64,000 nt of DNA, taken from the NCBI RefSeq assembly GCF_000003195.3, contig NC_012878.2, forward strand, positions 18,576,641 to 18,640,640. The letters run 5' to 3'. The first letter of the stretch is position 1. Every line of letters begins with the position of its first letter. Position numbers and translations under genes: made by a program. The stretch comes from Sorghum bicolor. Its lineage: Eukaryota > Streptophyta > Magnoliopsida > Poales > Poaceae. A model generated the notes under the pieces. It was not told the DNA's origin, did no database searches, and was given only the letters and a program-made list of their open reading frames with translations. This document shows, piece after piece, positions 32,980 through 45,115 of the stretch.

Positions 32980-34525
32980 TCAGTGGCCCCGTTGCCTGGG
33001 GCCTAGCATGGCCACCCCCCTGGGCGCGGGGGGAGGGCGCGGCGCGACCTGGCCAGTCGAGGGCGCAGGAGGCATGTCGGCCCGAGGGCGGTGGGATCCG
33101 CTCGGGCCCTCCTTCGGAGTCTCTGTCCGGGGGACGTCGACGTCACCTCGAGGTGGGCCCTCGAGGATCCGGTCAAGACGTGACGCCATCCCCTCAGAGT
33201 CATCGCTGTCCTCGTCGTCCTCGTCATCGTCGCTGGGGGATTCTTCCTCAGGCTCCCCCCTCTGCCTGGATTTGGCTCGACGCGCCTGCAATGCTTGGCG
33301 GTCAAGGTTCTTCTTCTTCTCCCCTTTCTTTGCGGAGTCCTTGGCGGACTTCAGCTTTTCGGCGGACTGGCGCCGCCTGTCACGATCGACCTCGTCCTCC
33401 TTCACAGGGGGCCTCGAGGACTGGACATCAATACGTCCCTGCCAGAATAAAGGAAGGTTTAAAAAGGATCGAGGAAAATCCAGAATCGGAGCTATGTGCG
33501 AGAAAAGAACATACCAGGTCGACCGAACCTTCGTCAGGCCTCATAGGGAAGCCGTTGACGTGCTTCGACTTAAAGTCACCGGCGATGGCTGCCCTAACCC
33601 GGGGAGCGATCTCATCGTCCGCCAGAGCCACGTTGGACATCCGGCAAGCCTCGAGATCCCGGGACGAGACGCCCGGCCCCATCTTGTCCATCCTCAATGG
33701 CCGAGACATCAAAGGGAGGACCCTTCGACGATGGACGGCCGAGAGGATGAGAGCGGCGGACAGGCCCTCCAGGCGCAGCTTCTTCATGGCGTTGAGGAGG
33801 GGGTCGAGCCGCGACTGGTGCTCTTGGACGACGCCGTACGTCCAGTTGTCCGGGCGCTCTGTAATCAGACGGCCCGTGTAAGCGGGGAAGAGACCGTCAT
33901 CGTTCCTCAAGTAGAACCACTCGGAGTCCCACCCAGCGTGGTTCGACGACAGACCCACCGGGATATACTCGCGCGGCCTCTCCGTCTTCTTCGTCTTCAG
34001 CACCAGGTTGAGGCACCCGGCCCGCACGTGCTTCCTCACGCCGGTGGTTCCGGTGGGGGCGTTGAAAAGCTCGCTCCTGTAGAGGTGGAGCCACAGATCC
34101 CAGTGGGGCATCATCCCCAGATAGCCCTCACACACCGCGGCAAAGACCGCCGCGACGGTGATGGCGTTCGGGGAGAAATGCTGAAGCTCCACCCCATAGT
34201 GGAAGCAGAGGGCCCGCATGAAGTGGCTCGGGGGAGCGCCCAGGCCGTGGCGGTGGAACTTGGCGAACGACACCACGTAGCCCTCGGGCGGCTGGGGCTC
34301 CCTGTGACTCGCCGGCAGCGCGATCCACTCTGGCGACGACAGCGAGGTGCGGCGGCGCCAGAGTCCCTCACTCTCAAGCTCTAGCAACCGGCGCTCCGTC
34401 ATCAACGACGGGCGCCAGTCGTCGACGGCGACGAGTGTCACAGGCATCTTGGTTCGAAGGACGATGGATCCGCTGCCGCTCGAGGGGGTGCACGCGCGCG
34501 TAAGGCAGCGAGAGGGCAAAGGCAA
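32980..34525 (-). pseudogene. Antisense ORF of element E (2-exon model, 489 aa), Transposase_28-like
   Basis: Minus-strand gene with exons 34525-33515 and 33438-32980; the donor is CTG|GTATGT and the acceptor gcag|GGA, and the joined 1470 nt stay in frame to TGA at 32980-32982. Residues about 75-260 (FHRHGLGAPPSHFMRALCFHYGVELQHFSPN, EWFYLRNDDG) have the same layout as the aORF of elements A and C (FGVPVHPFLQGLLLYYEIGI, WFYIREE), so it is a diverged relative. The C-terminal exon is Lys/Arg- and Asp/Ser-rich (EEESPSDDDEDDEDSDDSEG). It may be truncated, because element A's gene is almost twice as long and the element is cut just beyond. The start codon choice (34525 or the internal Met at 34447) is uncertain. 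Confidence 0.65.
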
Positions 34526-35377
34526 CGAGAGGATGAAGACGAGAAGGCGGAAGGAAGAAGAAATAACGGCGGCGGCGCCACGGCGTATTTATATGCAGCA
34601 GTCCGCCAACGGACAGATCCGAGAAATGAGGTAACTCCCCCCCATAAATGTGCCACCTAACCGTCTCTTTCCCCTCACAGGCGGGGCGCTCCGAATTCCA
34701 CGCTGACGCAGCGTCGTAACTTCACCCACCTGAAAAGGCGCGCCCAACGGGCAAAAAGGCGAACCGCCACGACCACTTCCTTCCCTTGTAAGCCAAGGGG
34801 CGTACCCGCGAGAGTCTCGAGAGGTCGATGGCTGGCCCGCCGAAAGGGTTCGACAGCTGATCTCGAGCACCAGAGTCAGGGATCCCCAGCGAGCGGTCGA
34901 AGATCGAGGCCCGCCTCGAAGACTCGCTGGCGATATCCAAGGTAGGGTCGAGACAGTCGAGAGGAATCCCCCCGACAGGAGGCATCGAGCCGCCGGACTC
35001 TATCGAATGAGACTGGTATCCCCGACCACGTCGATCCCGCTTTATGAGAATGCCTCCGGGCTACAGCTGACCCCCTCGAAAGGGGCACAGGTTCTCACTT
35101 GGACTACCCACTAGGAACTCAATCTGGGGGGAAGACGCTCGCTCTATCGAGAGTACGTCGAAACCTCCACGCAAAACGAGCCAATCAGAACCTACCACCA
35201 CTGGTGTCGATAGCGTTTCTGCAAAACTAGGCAATATAACCCTCGAAGGAGTTAAAAACTCCTTCAAGGGCTTGGGAGCTACCCCCGCGGGGTCGCTCGC
35301 GTGCCCCCACGGAAGATCGACCCGACAATACAGCCTCCATTCGAGCGCCAGCGCTCGAACGGAGACTCGGGGGCTAC
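34526..35377 (+). other. Element E spacer between antisense gene and 3' LTR, with PPT
   Basis: About 850 bp with no supported gene; multiple overlapping frames lack family resemblance. Repeated 'cgaggg/ctcgaa' words occur. The end, gagactcgggggctac (35362-35377), is the polypurine tract directly before the LTR. Confidence 0.6.
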
Positions 35378-36412
35378 TGTCGAGGGTATCAATAAGGGGT
35401 ACCCTCACCGATGCACGTAACAAGACTATCCGTACGCAGGACGAGGCCCTCAACTCGACGCTCTGGCCGTATATATATGCAGCCATCGACGTCGGCAGCC
35501 TCGAAGACGGAAATAGCGTCGAGCGAATCGATCAGGAGACGAGCGCTAGCTACCGTCGAATACGGAAGCGGGCTCGAGCGATTCAGGAAGCGTCGAGCAC
35601 AAGGACACTGTCCGCCGCCTGACACGCGCACGAGAGCCAGGGCATTTAATGCACCTGCCGTTTTCCCACCTAACAGACTGATCACGGGAAGCGTGATAGG
35701 AAACAGGCACCTGTCCCAACGTTCTTTTTGCAGCCTTCCCCACCAAACGACCCAGGGCGTGTCAGGACACAGGAAACAAGGATGAAACGTCTAATCGGGA
35801 CCCCCTCGAGACATCCAAGGTCAGCGCTCCGGATATCAGCACATTACACGGCGTCCGACCTTCAATCGAACAGGGTTCCTTCCTGGGGACGAGTTGGGCG
35901 TCGACTGACAACACCACAACCACCCCGCCGGATCCGCCGCCATACCGTACAAGCGTGCGACCGTTGAACCAACGCAAGACGGCGCGCACAGCAGAATGCA
36001 GGGGCACGCGTAATCATCACCAGGCTATCAAGACGGGACGGCTCGAGGCCATGCCGGTACGGAAGCCTCGAGTAGGTCAGCGCTCCATGCTGCTATCGAC
36101 CCCTACTCTGACTCCTATACATGTACCCTAGGTCTCTCCTTGGAGCTATAAAAGGAAGGACTCGGGAATAGATAGAGGACAACGACACCCATACACAGTA
36201 GAACTCCCATAATTCATACCACGCTTGTATTCACCCCTGTACAAGCACTTAGGTGCGAGATAATACAGACTTCCCTCCCCCGCTGGACGTAGGGCCTTCT
36301 CTTGCCCGAACCAGGATAAATCTTTGTGTCTTCTTGCATCACCATCTAGGAAAGGGAGCACGCATACAAATTTACTCGTTGGTGTGACCCCCCCGTGGGG
36401 AAAACACCGACA
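35378..36412 (+). repeat. Element E 3' LTR
   Basis: The 1035-bp LTR, TGTCGAGGGTATC... to ...ACACCGACA, has TATA box ctataaaagg at 36146-36155. It is the same family as the inverted solo LTR at 962-2003. The many frames it contains are LTR sequence. Confidence 0.85.
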
Positions 36413-37529
36413 CTAATCGTCCTGAAGATTCATTTATGACCTTTGTTGTGGTGGTTAAGACAAGATTTTTAAATAGTTTAAGTGCAAAAGATTCAGACAT
36501 GATGTTGATCCCCACAACAGGATTATAAAGAGCATTAAATCGATCAGAATTATAAGCACAGCGTATAGTTATAGAGGGTGTGTCCAAACGGATCACATCG
36601 GAGGAAAGCTCTGATTCCTCCAACCATTCGCTACTCATGACTGAGATAAGCTCTCTCAATTGATATTCACTTGGCAAATAAATGCTAAACTGGCCATTTT
36701 GGGGTTTGTCAATAGAATGGTAGTTTGAAATGTTTCCAAAATCAGCAAAAAGATCAGATTCTATATCCAGCATGAAGTCTAGTGGTGGAATTTCTTCCTC
36801 TTCTGCCTCAGAACATGGGATAGCTAAAATAGATGAAATATTTGGCAGAGTGTATACTTCGGCTTCGTAGGTTTCATCATGAAGGGTATTATCCATCTCA
36901 ACTTCTAGGATTCTATCTAGGATCACTCTAGCTTCATCAGTAGGGATACGAAAGAAAGAACCTCTAGACATTGTGTGTAGCATTTGTTTGTGATTTTTCT
37001 GAAGACCTCGAAAAAAGTGAAATAAAAGAACAGGGTCTTTAAGATCAAGGTTTGGACCAGATTCTAAAAGATTAGGAAAACGTTTCCAGGATTTTCCCAA
37101 AGTTTCATTATCTTTTTGTTTAAAAGATAGGACTTCGAGACTAAGGTCGGCTATACGGTCGAGGGAATAGAAATCTAGACAAAAGTTGGCTCGTAAAACT
37201 CCCCATTCACCTCATTGTTGACTTACCTTCTGACTGTACCATTGTCTAGCTTCTCCTCTTAAAGAAAAAGGGAAAAGCTTCCAACGTAAAGTTTTATCAG
37301 AAATGCCTTCAATGCGAAGACAATCACATGTTTGCTCAAAATCTCTAATATGAAGGTAAGGGTTTTCGTCTTCCTTTCCCGAAAAAGATAGGTTTTGAAT
37401 CATGGCAATCAACCTAGAACTTAACTTATACTGGGATGTTTGGATAGGCTGTGATGATTCCCATGGTAAAAGGTCAGTTACTGAAGGGATTGCAGATTCA
37501 TGGATCGATTTAGAATTTTGGTTTTCCAT
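36413..37529 (-). pseudogene. gag: Gag and start of protease of element D (broken)
   Basis: ATG at 37529 (MENQNSKSIHES). The gag core follows ([32 protein letters not shown]), a stop near 37212 and a frame change between 37212 and 37100, then [30 protein letters not shown] and the protease-like ALYNPVVGINIMS near 36510. It ends at the element E junction. It is homologous to residues 1-390 of the element B polyprotein. Like B it has P-x-V-G instead of a standard D-S/T-G motif, and here Asn replaces the Asp. Confidence 0.8.
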
Positions 37530-37637
37530 AAGGTAAGAGTAAAGAAAATAAATAAATAATATAAAAGATAAGAAAATATAAAAGTATAGATACAAGCTAG
37601 TAGTAAGACTCAAGGTTATCTCAGCAAACCGTCTTTC

Positions 37638-37655
37638 TCCCCGGCAACGGCGCCA
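37638..37655 (-). promoter_or_regulatory. Primer-binding site of element D (tRNA-Asp type)
   Basis: The minus strand reads TGGCGCCGTTGCCGGGGA, 8 bp from the 5' LTR edge at 37664. It is the classical tRNA-Asp complementary site of Athila-like elements. Confidence 0.85.
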
Positions 37656-37663
37656 GAAATGCT

Positions 37664-38876
37664 TGTTGATATTTGGGAACGCAATAAGGAATTGATCCGC
37701 AAGCGCACAGATATCGGTGAGCACTTCACCCGGGAGGTTATCCAGAGTATCGCATTTATTTTGTTACCACTAGGAGAAAGAGTGCATCTGACTAACCCGG
37801 TCTATTACTACTAACCCTTTAGGCAACAAAGAATGTTTCTTGATGTGAGTGATAAATAGAGAAGACTGCAACCGTAGTCTCCTTCTAACCTTGGTGAGGA
37901 TGATCTACTATTCTATTGGAGAGGCTAACGGAATCTAGACACCACAGAGGATGTTCAACCCGCACCTATAAACCCTATCCTTCCTGCTAACGAGATATGG
38001 TCTGCAAAGGTAACTCGGAATTGTCACGTTCCTCACTACTACCACGGTCTAGCTAGTCAGGGAATATCTATGAGTACCCTAGCCTAAACACCATGTTTAC
38101 GCTAGCAATAATTACTCTAAACTCTACACGAAGAGATTAAAGTAAACTCATAAACCAAAAGAACAATAAAACAAGAACTTACTAGAATTTAGAAGTCGAA
38201 ATACTGAAGAATCATAGGAGCAAGCCTCGGGTTAGGAGAACTTGATCCCGCAGGTACAGGCTCGGAGTAGACACCGATAGGCCGGGCTTCCTCCAATATA
38301 CACCTCCACTCTATCTCTCTCAATCTAGTAGAAACTAGAAGATCTATTTCTACTTACATTGGTTGCTAAGCCTAAAAAAGAAATTTTATTTAGAGAAGAG
38401 GTTTTCCTTCGAGGGCACCCCTCAACTCTATGATAACTTCTTGTCTCCTCCAGGGGCCAGGGGGGTCTCCTTATATAGTCCTCCTCCTCTATGCATTTTT
38501 TGGGTCGGTAGGCGATGTGGTACTATGTTATCCTTGATCCTTTAGGTCGGTGGAACATCGTGTGCGAAGAGAGTCCTGATTGGCATCCAGAGGGGGGCGG
38601 GCGCCCTGGGCCTGGCCCCTTTCGGCCTCTGCTTTCTTTCCGTGGCTTCTGGAGTCTTCTAGATGGTAGAAAATTGCGAGGTGCGTTGATATCTCTATGT
38701 AATCCTGACATGTGGGCCTTTCTTCCTTATTTCCTAATAACCCCCTGCAGAAATAGATAAACAACAAAACTCGTGGAATTCTATCAGATCAAACCCTAAT
38801 TCTAGGTGTTGGTTGCATATTGGTCCTTTCTCTTGTTTATTTGCTAATTAAAATTGATACTTAAGAACCATCAACA
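37664..38876 (-). repeat. Element D 5' LTR
   Basis: The 1213-bp partner of 30243-31454. Differences are scattered substitutions plus a single-base run change. It is followed on the plus strand by ATGGG, the target duplication. Confidence 0.9.
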
Positions 38877-41653
38877 ATGGGATGAAGAACTGGTACCGCA
38901 ACTGCCCGTGGAACACTTCTCTCACCGAATGGTACAAGAAGTGGTTCTATATCAGGGAAGAACTGGGCAGCTCCACGTTCTGCGATGTGGGCTACATCCC
39001 TGAGAAGAGGGTCAGCTGGACAGACCGCCCGACATTCACTGGTCAAGTGGCAGACCTGATGAAACTGATCGACTGTTCCCGCTTAGATGGGCTAGGAGTG
39101 GTCGGCAACTTTATCGTGCGTCGAGTGATGCCCTACCAGAGGAGGGTACACTCGGCATACGAGTACGCGAGAAGCAAGGACCCGACCAGAATGAGCCTCG
39201 ACGGGCTGGAGAAGGCGTAGGTGCAGCAGCTGATGAACGAGTTGTTCAACTTTACAGACGACAACTTCGTTCGAAGCAGTGATCGGATGCACGCCTTCAA
39301 GCTGGGGCGACCAGCTCCTAAGGTAAATAAATAATGTTACTGACTAGTATTACTTTTTGAGTACTTGTTCTCCCAGTTATTGACTTGTCTTTGGTTCCAC
39401 TGCAGATTGGAGACGTTGACCGGTGCGCGGTGTATGTGTCACTCGCACCTGGTATGGAAAGTCCTGCGGGGATGGACCCACCAGAAGACGACGCTGCTCG
39501 GTGTCCTCAATACACCAGCAGCGAGGAGGAGCAGAACCATCCCGCCCCGACCACCGAGGACAGAGTGGCGGAAAAAGACCGCTGGTGGTGGATCCGTCCC
39601 CTGCAGAGGCGCTGCCGACGGAGAGCAGCCAAGCGCCGAAGCATCGTCGGCTCATCAGGATCACCGATGACGACGACGAGGAAGAGGAGGCCGCGCCCTC
39701 TTAGGTCCAAAGGTCACGCAGTTGTCCGAACGTCGCGCCGATCACTGGCGATCGGGCGACTAGTGACCCCCCTGCCCCTCTCACCGAGCCGACGCATCTT
39801 GGGGCGACAGAGGCGGCAGCGGCAGCCGGTAGGACCAGGAGGACGGTCTTTACGGCGACGCATAGGTGCTCTGATCTGTAAGTAGAAAAAAATCTCTTCT
39901 TGACGCTTCCTGTATCATCATTTTTGTTTTTGCGTTTGTTACCGCAGCGTTTGACATAGGTAAAATGCCATATTTCTGTTAGTGCGGCGTCCGACGTCGA
40001 TCTCGACAACGTCCCTGGCCAGAGGACAGCCGAGCCGGCGGCTGTCGTCGGGGACGCAGCGCTGCGGGCCGCCCAGGAGCAACCCGAGGAGCAGCCCGCA
40101 GTGACGACCGCGGCTGAGAGTGCCGAGGAGCATCCGGCTCCAGCGAGGCCCCGAGCGAGCACCCCTGCAGGGGATGATGAGTCTGCGAGGACGCCTCCCC
40201 CGAGCAGTGTCACGAAGGAGCAGGATAGAGCTCCGACTACCCCACCTTCTGAAGGGAGGAGGGGCCCGACTCCACCCCGAGTGGAGGCTTCTTCGCCAAA
40301 GGGCTCCCCTGGCCAAGTTCTGGGTCCGGTAACACCTGTGACCGCGGCTGGATGTAATGCGGAGGGCGAAGAGACCCGGGCGGCCTCCGACGATGAGGTA
40401 GAGGAAATCCAAGGCCGTCCCCAAGATGGTCGCCAACATGTTTACGTGTGGCGCCAACGTGGGGACCATTTCATTGGTCACGAAGAGCTCGCGGAGACGG
40501 AGGAGGCCGCGAGGGTGGAGCGCGCAGCCAAGCGTCTTGTTGACGAGGTTAAGGTAAGTGGTCTTGTGCTCCACTTGAGATGTTTATGCACTGTTGCTTA
40601 CTTTAAAGCGTGATTCCTGTAGGGCGCAATGAAAATGGCGAAGTACCGGAAAAGGTGCTTTGACCAGATTGAGGGAATCGTGGCCGAGAACAAGGCCCTG
40701 TCCGTGGAGGTGGACCGGCTTCGGTCGGAGGCCGAGGAGAAGACGGCCGAGATGGGTGCTCAGGAAGAGCGTCTGCTCGATCTCAATCGGCGGTTGGCCG
40801 ACAAGGATCGGGAAAGGAGAGGTCGAGCAGCTGTATGTAGCCACGTAGTCATTTTTGTTGACCAGAAATTGCTCTTGTAGACTTGGAGGAGGAGGTTGCA
40901 CGCCTCCGACAAGAGAAGGAGAAGCTCGACCAGGAGCTTGCCGGGGCGCTGGAGACCCGACGCCGAGCTGGCGAGGAGCTAAGCAACAAGAGTCAGGAGT
41001 TGACTGGTAAGAACCGTATGCCCTTCTTCTTTGTTTGCTCAACATTCCTTGTCTTGTGCACGCACTAACTTCCTGCTTGGTTCTCAGTGCTCAAAGTAAA
41101 CACCAAGAAGCACCTCGACGAGCTGATCAAGGACCGAGACTCCTGGAAGGCCAACTGCATCAACCTTTGGAAAGGAGTGGCCCCGGTGCTTGATTTGATC
41201 AGCCCCGAGCTCCCTGAAGACTAGCCCCGCGCACCGAAGCTGACTCCGATCGAGAAGGCGCAACGGGCGTGAGACTGGCTCCAGCAGTTTGTCAAAGACG
41301 CCGGGGAATTCGCTGGTGCGCACGTCCTCAGCATGGTGCGCGTGCACTATCCTCTGGTCGACCTGTCCCAGCTAGAGAGGAGGTACCCCAAGGAGGTTGG
41401 CCCTCAGGAGGCAGACATCCTTCGTGTTGGTCTCCTTGATCTGTCGTCGACAGTGATCAGCGACATCAACCTCTGCGGGACGGCAACTCCCCCCGACCAG
41501 CCCGGGTCAGATAGGTCGGCCAGGGAGTTGTCGAGAGCGTCGAATGCCGGAGATGGGCGGTTGACGCCTGCGGTCTCGACCAGACAGGCGCCGGTTGCCC
41601 CGACCCCTTCGACTGGACGGCAAGAACGTGTGGGTGATCAGCCCGAGCAGTAG
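38877..41653 (+). pseudogene. Antisense ORF of element C, exon 1 remainder to exon 6
   Basis: Resumes after element D (MKNWYRNCPWNTSLTEWYKKWFYIREELG). Exons by comparison with element A: to 39321, 39406-39877, 39983-40553, 40623-40821, 40881-41006, 41088-41653; each boundary has GT or AG, and exons 4 and 5 are the same length as in A (199 and 126 bp). Exon 3 carries the Ala/Pro/Thr-rich segment then EEIQGRPQDGRQHVYVWRQRGDHFIGHEELAETEEAARVE; exons 4-6 are coiled coil and KKHLDELIKDRDSW. Damage: TAG at 39218, a frameshift in exon 2 near 39570, TAG at 41222, TGA at 41270. Stop TAG is at 41651-41653. Conserved exon architecture despite decay argues the gene was once selected. Confidence 0.75.
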
Positions 41654-41732
41654 GCCTGTAGAGTAGTCTGTAGGAATAGACTAGGAACCGCCCAGAGGGG
41701 TGTGTATTGTAAACTTTGTATGTAAAGTTTGT

Positions 41733-41738
41733 AATAAA
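41733..41738 (+). terminator. Candidate poly(A) signal of element C antisense gene
   Basis: AATAAA lies 80 bp after the aORF stop; the same gtaataaag word follows the aORF stop in element A (11562-11569, minus). Confidence 0.45.
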
Positions 41739-41947
41739 GATTGATTTGTTATGACCATGGTTTTGAGCGCTGCAATGTTGTCTGAGTGATGTACCACTGT
41801 GTTTGGTTAATAATCTTTAAGGATCTTGGTCCTAGAAGGAGATTGTTGTGCTTGTCGAAAGCTCTGCGTGTAAAAAATATATAGCGAAAAAGAGAAAATT
41901 TTATTATTGCTAATCAAAAGAAATTTACAAGCAAAAAGTAATGGAAC

Positions 41948-44900
41948 TTATGGATAGAAACGGTGCAGTTTGTCTATGTGCCAAGAATTAGGCAGGCGTG
42001 TCCCGTCTGGGTACGCCAGTCTGTAAGATGTAGGGCATGTGACTTCGGCGACCACAAAGGGTCCTGCCCAAGGCGTTGATAACTTGAGCCTTCCTTCGTG
42101 GCTTGTTTTCCACTTGAGTACTAGATCACCGACCACGAAAGAACGGTCTTTGACGTTCCTGTTGTGGTACCGCCTGATGGTCTCGAGATACTTTGCTGTT
42201 CGAAGGCATGAGATTAGGCGCCTTTCCTCCATACAGTTGATTTCGAGCCCCCTGGTGATGTCAGCCGACGACTGGTCAAAATTTTCGACTCTTGGAGATC
42301 CAAAGGTTACGTCGGACGGAAGCACTGCCTCGGTGCCGTAGACCATGAATTAGGGTGATACACCCGTGTTGCGACTAGCCTATGTTCGGAGACCCCAGAC
42401 CACAGCCGGTAACTCTTTCATCCATCGTCCAGGTGCTCTGTCATTCTCGGTGTACAACCTTTTCTTTAAAGCATCGATAATCATTCCGTTCGCGTGCTCT
42501 ACTTGACCATTGGCCCGTGGGTGAGCTACTGACACATACTTTATGACTATGCCCCTGTCATCACAGAAGTCCCAGAATGTAGTGCCAGTGAACTGAGTGC
42601 CCAGGTCAGTGATTATACTGTTGGGGATTCCGAATCTGTGTATGATTTGATTAAGGAATTCCACAGCCTTCTCGGAGGTTGCTTTGACCAGTGGCATGTA
42701 TTCGATCCACTTCGAGAATTTGTCAATTAGTACGAAGACAAACTTGAAGTTGCCGGGAGCTGGCTTGAATGGACCGATCATGTCGAGACCCCAGCAGGCA
42801 AAAGGCCACGACGACAGAATAGTTTGAATTTCGTGAGCAGGCACGTGGGTCCTCTTGGCGAAGAACTGGCATCCTTCACAATGTCGGACCAGTTTCTCGG
42901 CGTCGGTGACCGCAGTTGGCCAGTAAAAACCTGCTCGAAAGGCCTTCCCCACCAGTGTCCTGGAGGCCGCGTGGTTGCGGCAGGACCCGGCGTGTATGTC
43001 ATCTAAGAGCTTGATGCCGTCATCTTGGGATGTGCATTTGAGCAATACTTCAGAACTTGCGTTCTTTCGCATAAGTTTGCCATCCACCAGTATGTAATTT
43101 TTGGACCGTCGAATGAGGCGCTCGTTCTCTATTTTGTCTTGAAATCTCGATCCATCGGATATATACTTGATGAAGGGGGTGCACCAATCACGGCTGCTGG
43201 TCGCCGGAGTGGTGTCGTATATGAGCATTGCCTCGTTGGGTTGCTTGTCGACCGGGTCTGTGCCCACACTTGGCGCGTGGATGTCCTGAACAAAAACACC
43301 CTGCGGAATGTAGGCCCGAGATGATCCTAACTTTGACAACGCATCCGCTGCCTGGTTCCTGTCCCGGACCACGTGGATGTATTTTATGCCGTAGAAATTG
43401 GATTCCCATTTGCGGATTTCTCTGCAGTAGAGGTCCATCTTCTCGTGGGTTGTGTCCCATTCTTTGTTGAGCTGGTTGATGACTAAGGCAGAGTTGCCGT
43501 GGACGTAGAGGCGTTTGACTCCCAGTTCGACGGCTAGTCGTATGCCATGTAGGCATGCTTCGTATTCGGCGACGTTGTTCGACGCCGGAAAGAGGATTCT
43601 AAGGACGTAGCGTAGTTTGTCCTTGTTAGGCGACACGAAGAGTATCCCGGCGCTAGCGCCATTGATGTTTAAGGACCCGTCAAAGAACATCGACCAGTGG
43701 TCGGTGGTGTCGGAAACGGAGGGCTCGTTGAGGTCCGTCCATTCTGCAATGAAATCGACCAGGGCCTGAGACTTGACGGTAGTGCGACTCTGGAAATCCA
43801 GGAAGAATGAGCATAATTCCATTGCCCATTTTACAATTCTGTCGTTGGCATCCTTGTTGCGGAAAATGTCCTCTAGAGAGAAACTAGTGGTTACCAGGAC
43901 CCGATGACCGTCGAAGTAATGCTTTAGCTTCCTTGACGTTATTAAGATAGCGTAGAGGAGCTTCTGTATCTGAGGATACCTGGTCTTGGACTCATTTAAA
44001 ACTTCGCTTATGAAATAAATGGGTCTCTGGACCTTGTACGCGTGGCCTGGCTCGTCCCACTCGACCACCATTGCTGTGGAGACGACGCTGTCAGTTGCCG
44101 CTATGTAAAAGAGTAGGTCCTCGTTAGGTTGGGGTGCTGTGAGAACGGGTGGTGAAGTGAGGAAGGTTTTGAGCTGGGTGAACGCAGCGTCAGCTTCCTC
44201 TGTCCAGGAGAATTTTTCTGATGCCTTTAAAAGTTTGAAGAAGGGGAGGCCTTTTTCCCCCAGTCTAGAGATAAAATGGCTGAGTACTGCCTTGAATGTC
44301 ATTGACATTCTTTGGTGGTCGCATGTCGAGTACTGCCTTGACTTTTGAGCGGTTCGGTCGTATGCCGTCGCGGCTGACGACGTTGCCGAGCAGTAAACTG
44401 GAGGGGACCCCAAAGATACATTTTTTGGGGTTAAGCTTCCACTTGTATTTATTTAGTGCATTGAAAGTTCGGTCTAGGTTGTCGATTAGAGTGCTCGCGT
44501 CCCTTGTTTTGACGACGACGTCATCTACATAAGCCTCGACGAGGTCATCACGAATCTCGTCGTGGAGGCATTGCGGGATAGCCCGTTGATAAGTGGCTCC
44601 AGCGTTTTTGAGTCCAAAGGACATGGTCGTGTAGCAATACGCATCGAAAGGAGTGATAAAAGATGTTTTGATCTGGTCATCTTCCTTTAGCGAGATCTGG
44701 TGATAACCAGAGTAGCAGTCTAGAAAGGAGAGGAGTTTGCATTCGGCCGTTGAGTCGACCACCTCATCGATGCGAGGGAGACCAAAAGGATCTTTAGACA
44801 GTGCTTATTGAGATCGGTGTAATCAACGCACATTCTCCATTCATTATTCTTTTTGCGTACAAGAACCGGATTGGCGAGCCAATGGGGATGATACACTTCT

Positions 44901-45115
44901 TTAATGAATCCAGGTGCTAGAAGCCGCGTTATTTCTATCCTAATAGCCTCCTTTTTGTCACGAGCGAACCGTCATAGTTTCTGCTTGATAGGTCTTGCGG
45001 CCTTCGAGACGTTTAAGGAGTGCTCGATCAGGTTTCGTGGGACGCCGGGCATGTCCGTGGGTTTCCACGCGAAAACACTTACGTTGTCCCTGAGAAACCT
45101 GACGAGCACGTCTTC
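41948..45115 (-). pseudogene. pol: Pol of element C (broken)
   Basis: Same domain order as element A, read on the minus strand: RT with YVDDVVVKT near 44530, RT-linked RNase H, archaeal-type RNase H ([15 protein letters not shown] near 43690; [11 protein letters not shown] near 43340), integrase with intact CEGCQFF near 42880, [23 protein letters not shown], and the end RFYP at 41948. Breaks: Arg to TGA near 44975, a one-base loss near 44805, and a small deletion near 44300 that removes the KLTGCMATL segment and shifts frame. It retains the Trp and Tyr codons and the zinc-finger Cys that element A has lost, so it is useful for polarising those changes. Confidence 0.85.

Larger units (their letters stand above)
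32880..36412 (+). mobile_element. Element E: 3' half of a second Tat-like retrotransposon inside D
   Basis: What remains is the antisense gene, a spacer, a PPT and the 3' LTR (35378-36412). The 5' LTR, gag and pol are missing, and the left junction (about 32850-32880) lands in the ORF2 tail of D. The right end is bounded by CACCGACA and then D gag sequence. The LTR matches the solo LTR at 962-2003. Orientation is from the LTR TATA box (36146) and the PPT. Confidence 0.75.
30243..38876 (-). mobile_element. Element D: Athila-lineage retrotransposon (minus), pol deleted, hosting element E
   Basis: LTRs 30243-31454 (1212 bp) and 37664-38876 (1213 bp), perfect target duplication ATGGG (30238-30242, 38877-38881), tRNA-Asp type PBS, gag and start of protease. 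RT through most of ORF2 is missing and replaced by the truncated element E. The LTRs differ by about 40 positions by eye (roughly 3%). It interrupts the first exon of the element C antisense gene. Confidence 0.9.

Noticed and set aside
32843..34384. 513-codon plus-strand frame
   Set aside because: It is opposite the element E antisense gene; composition is low in complexity and the minus strand carries the recognisable domain.
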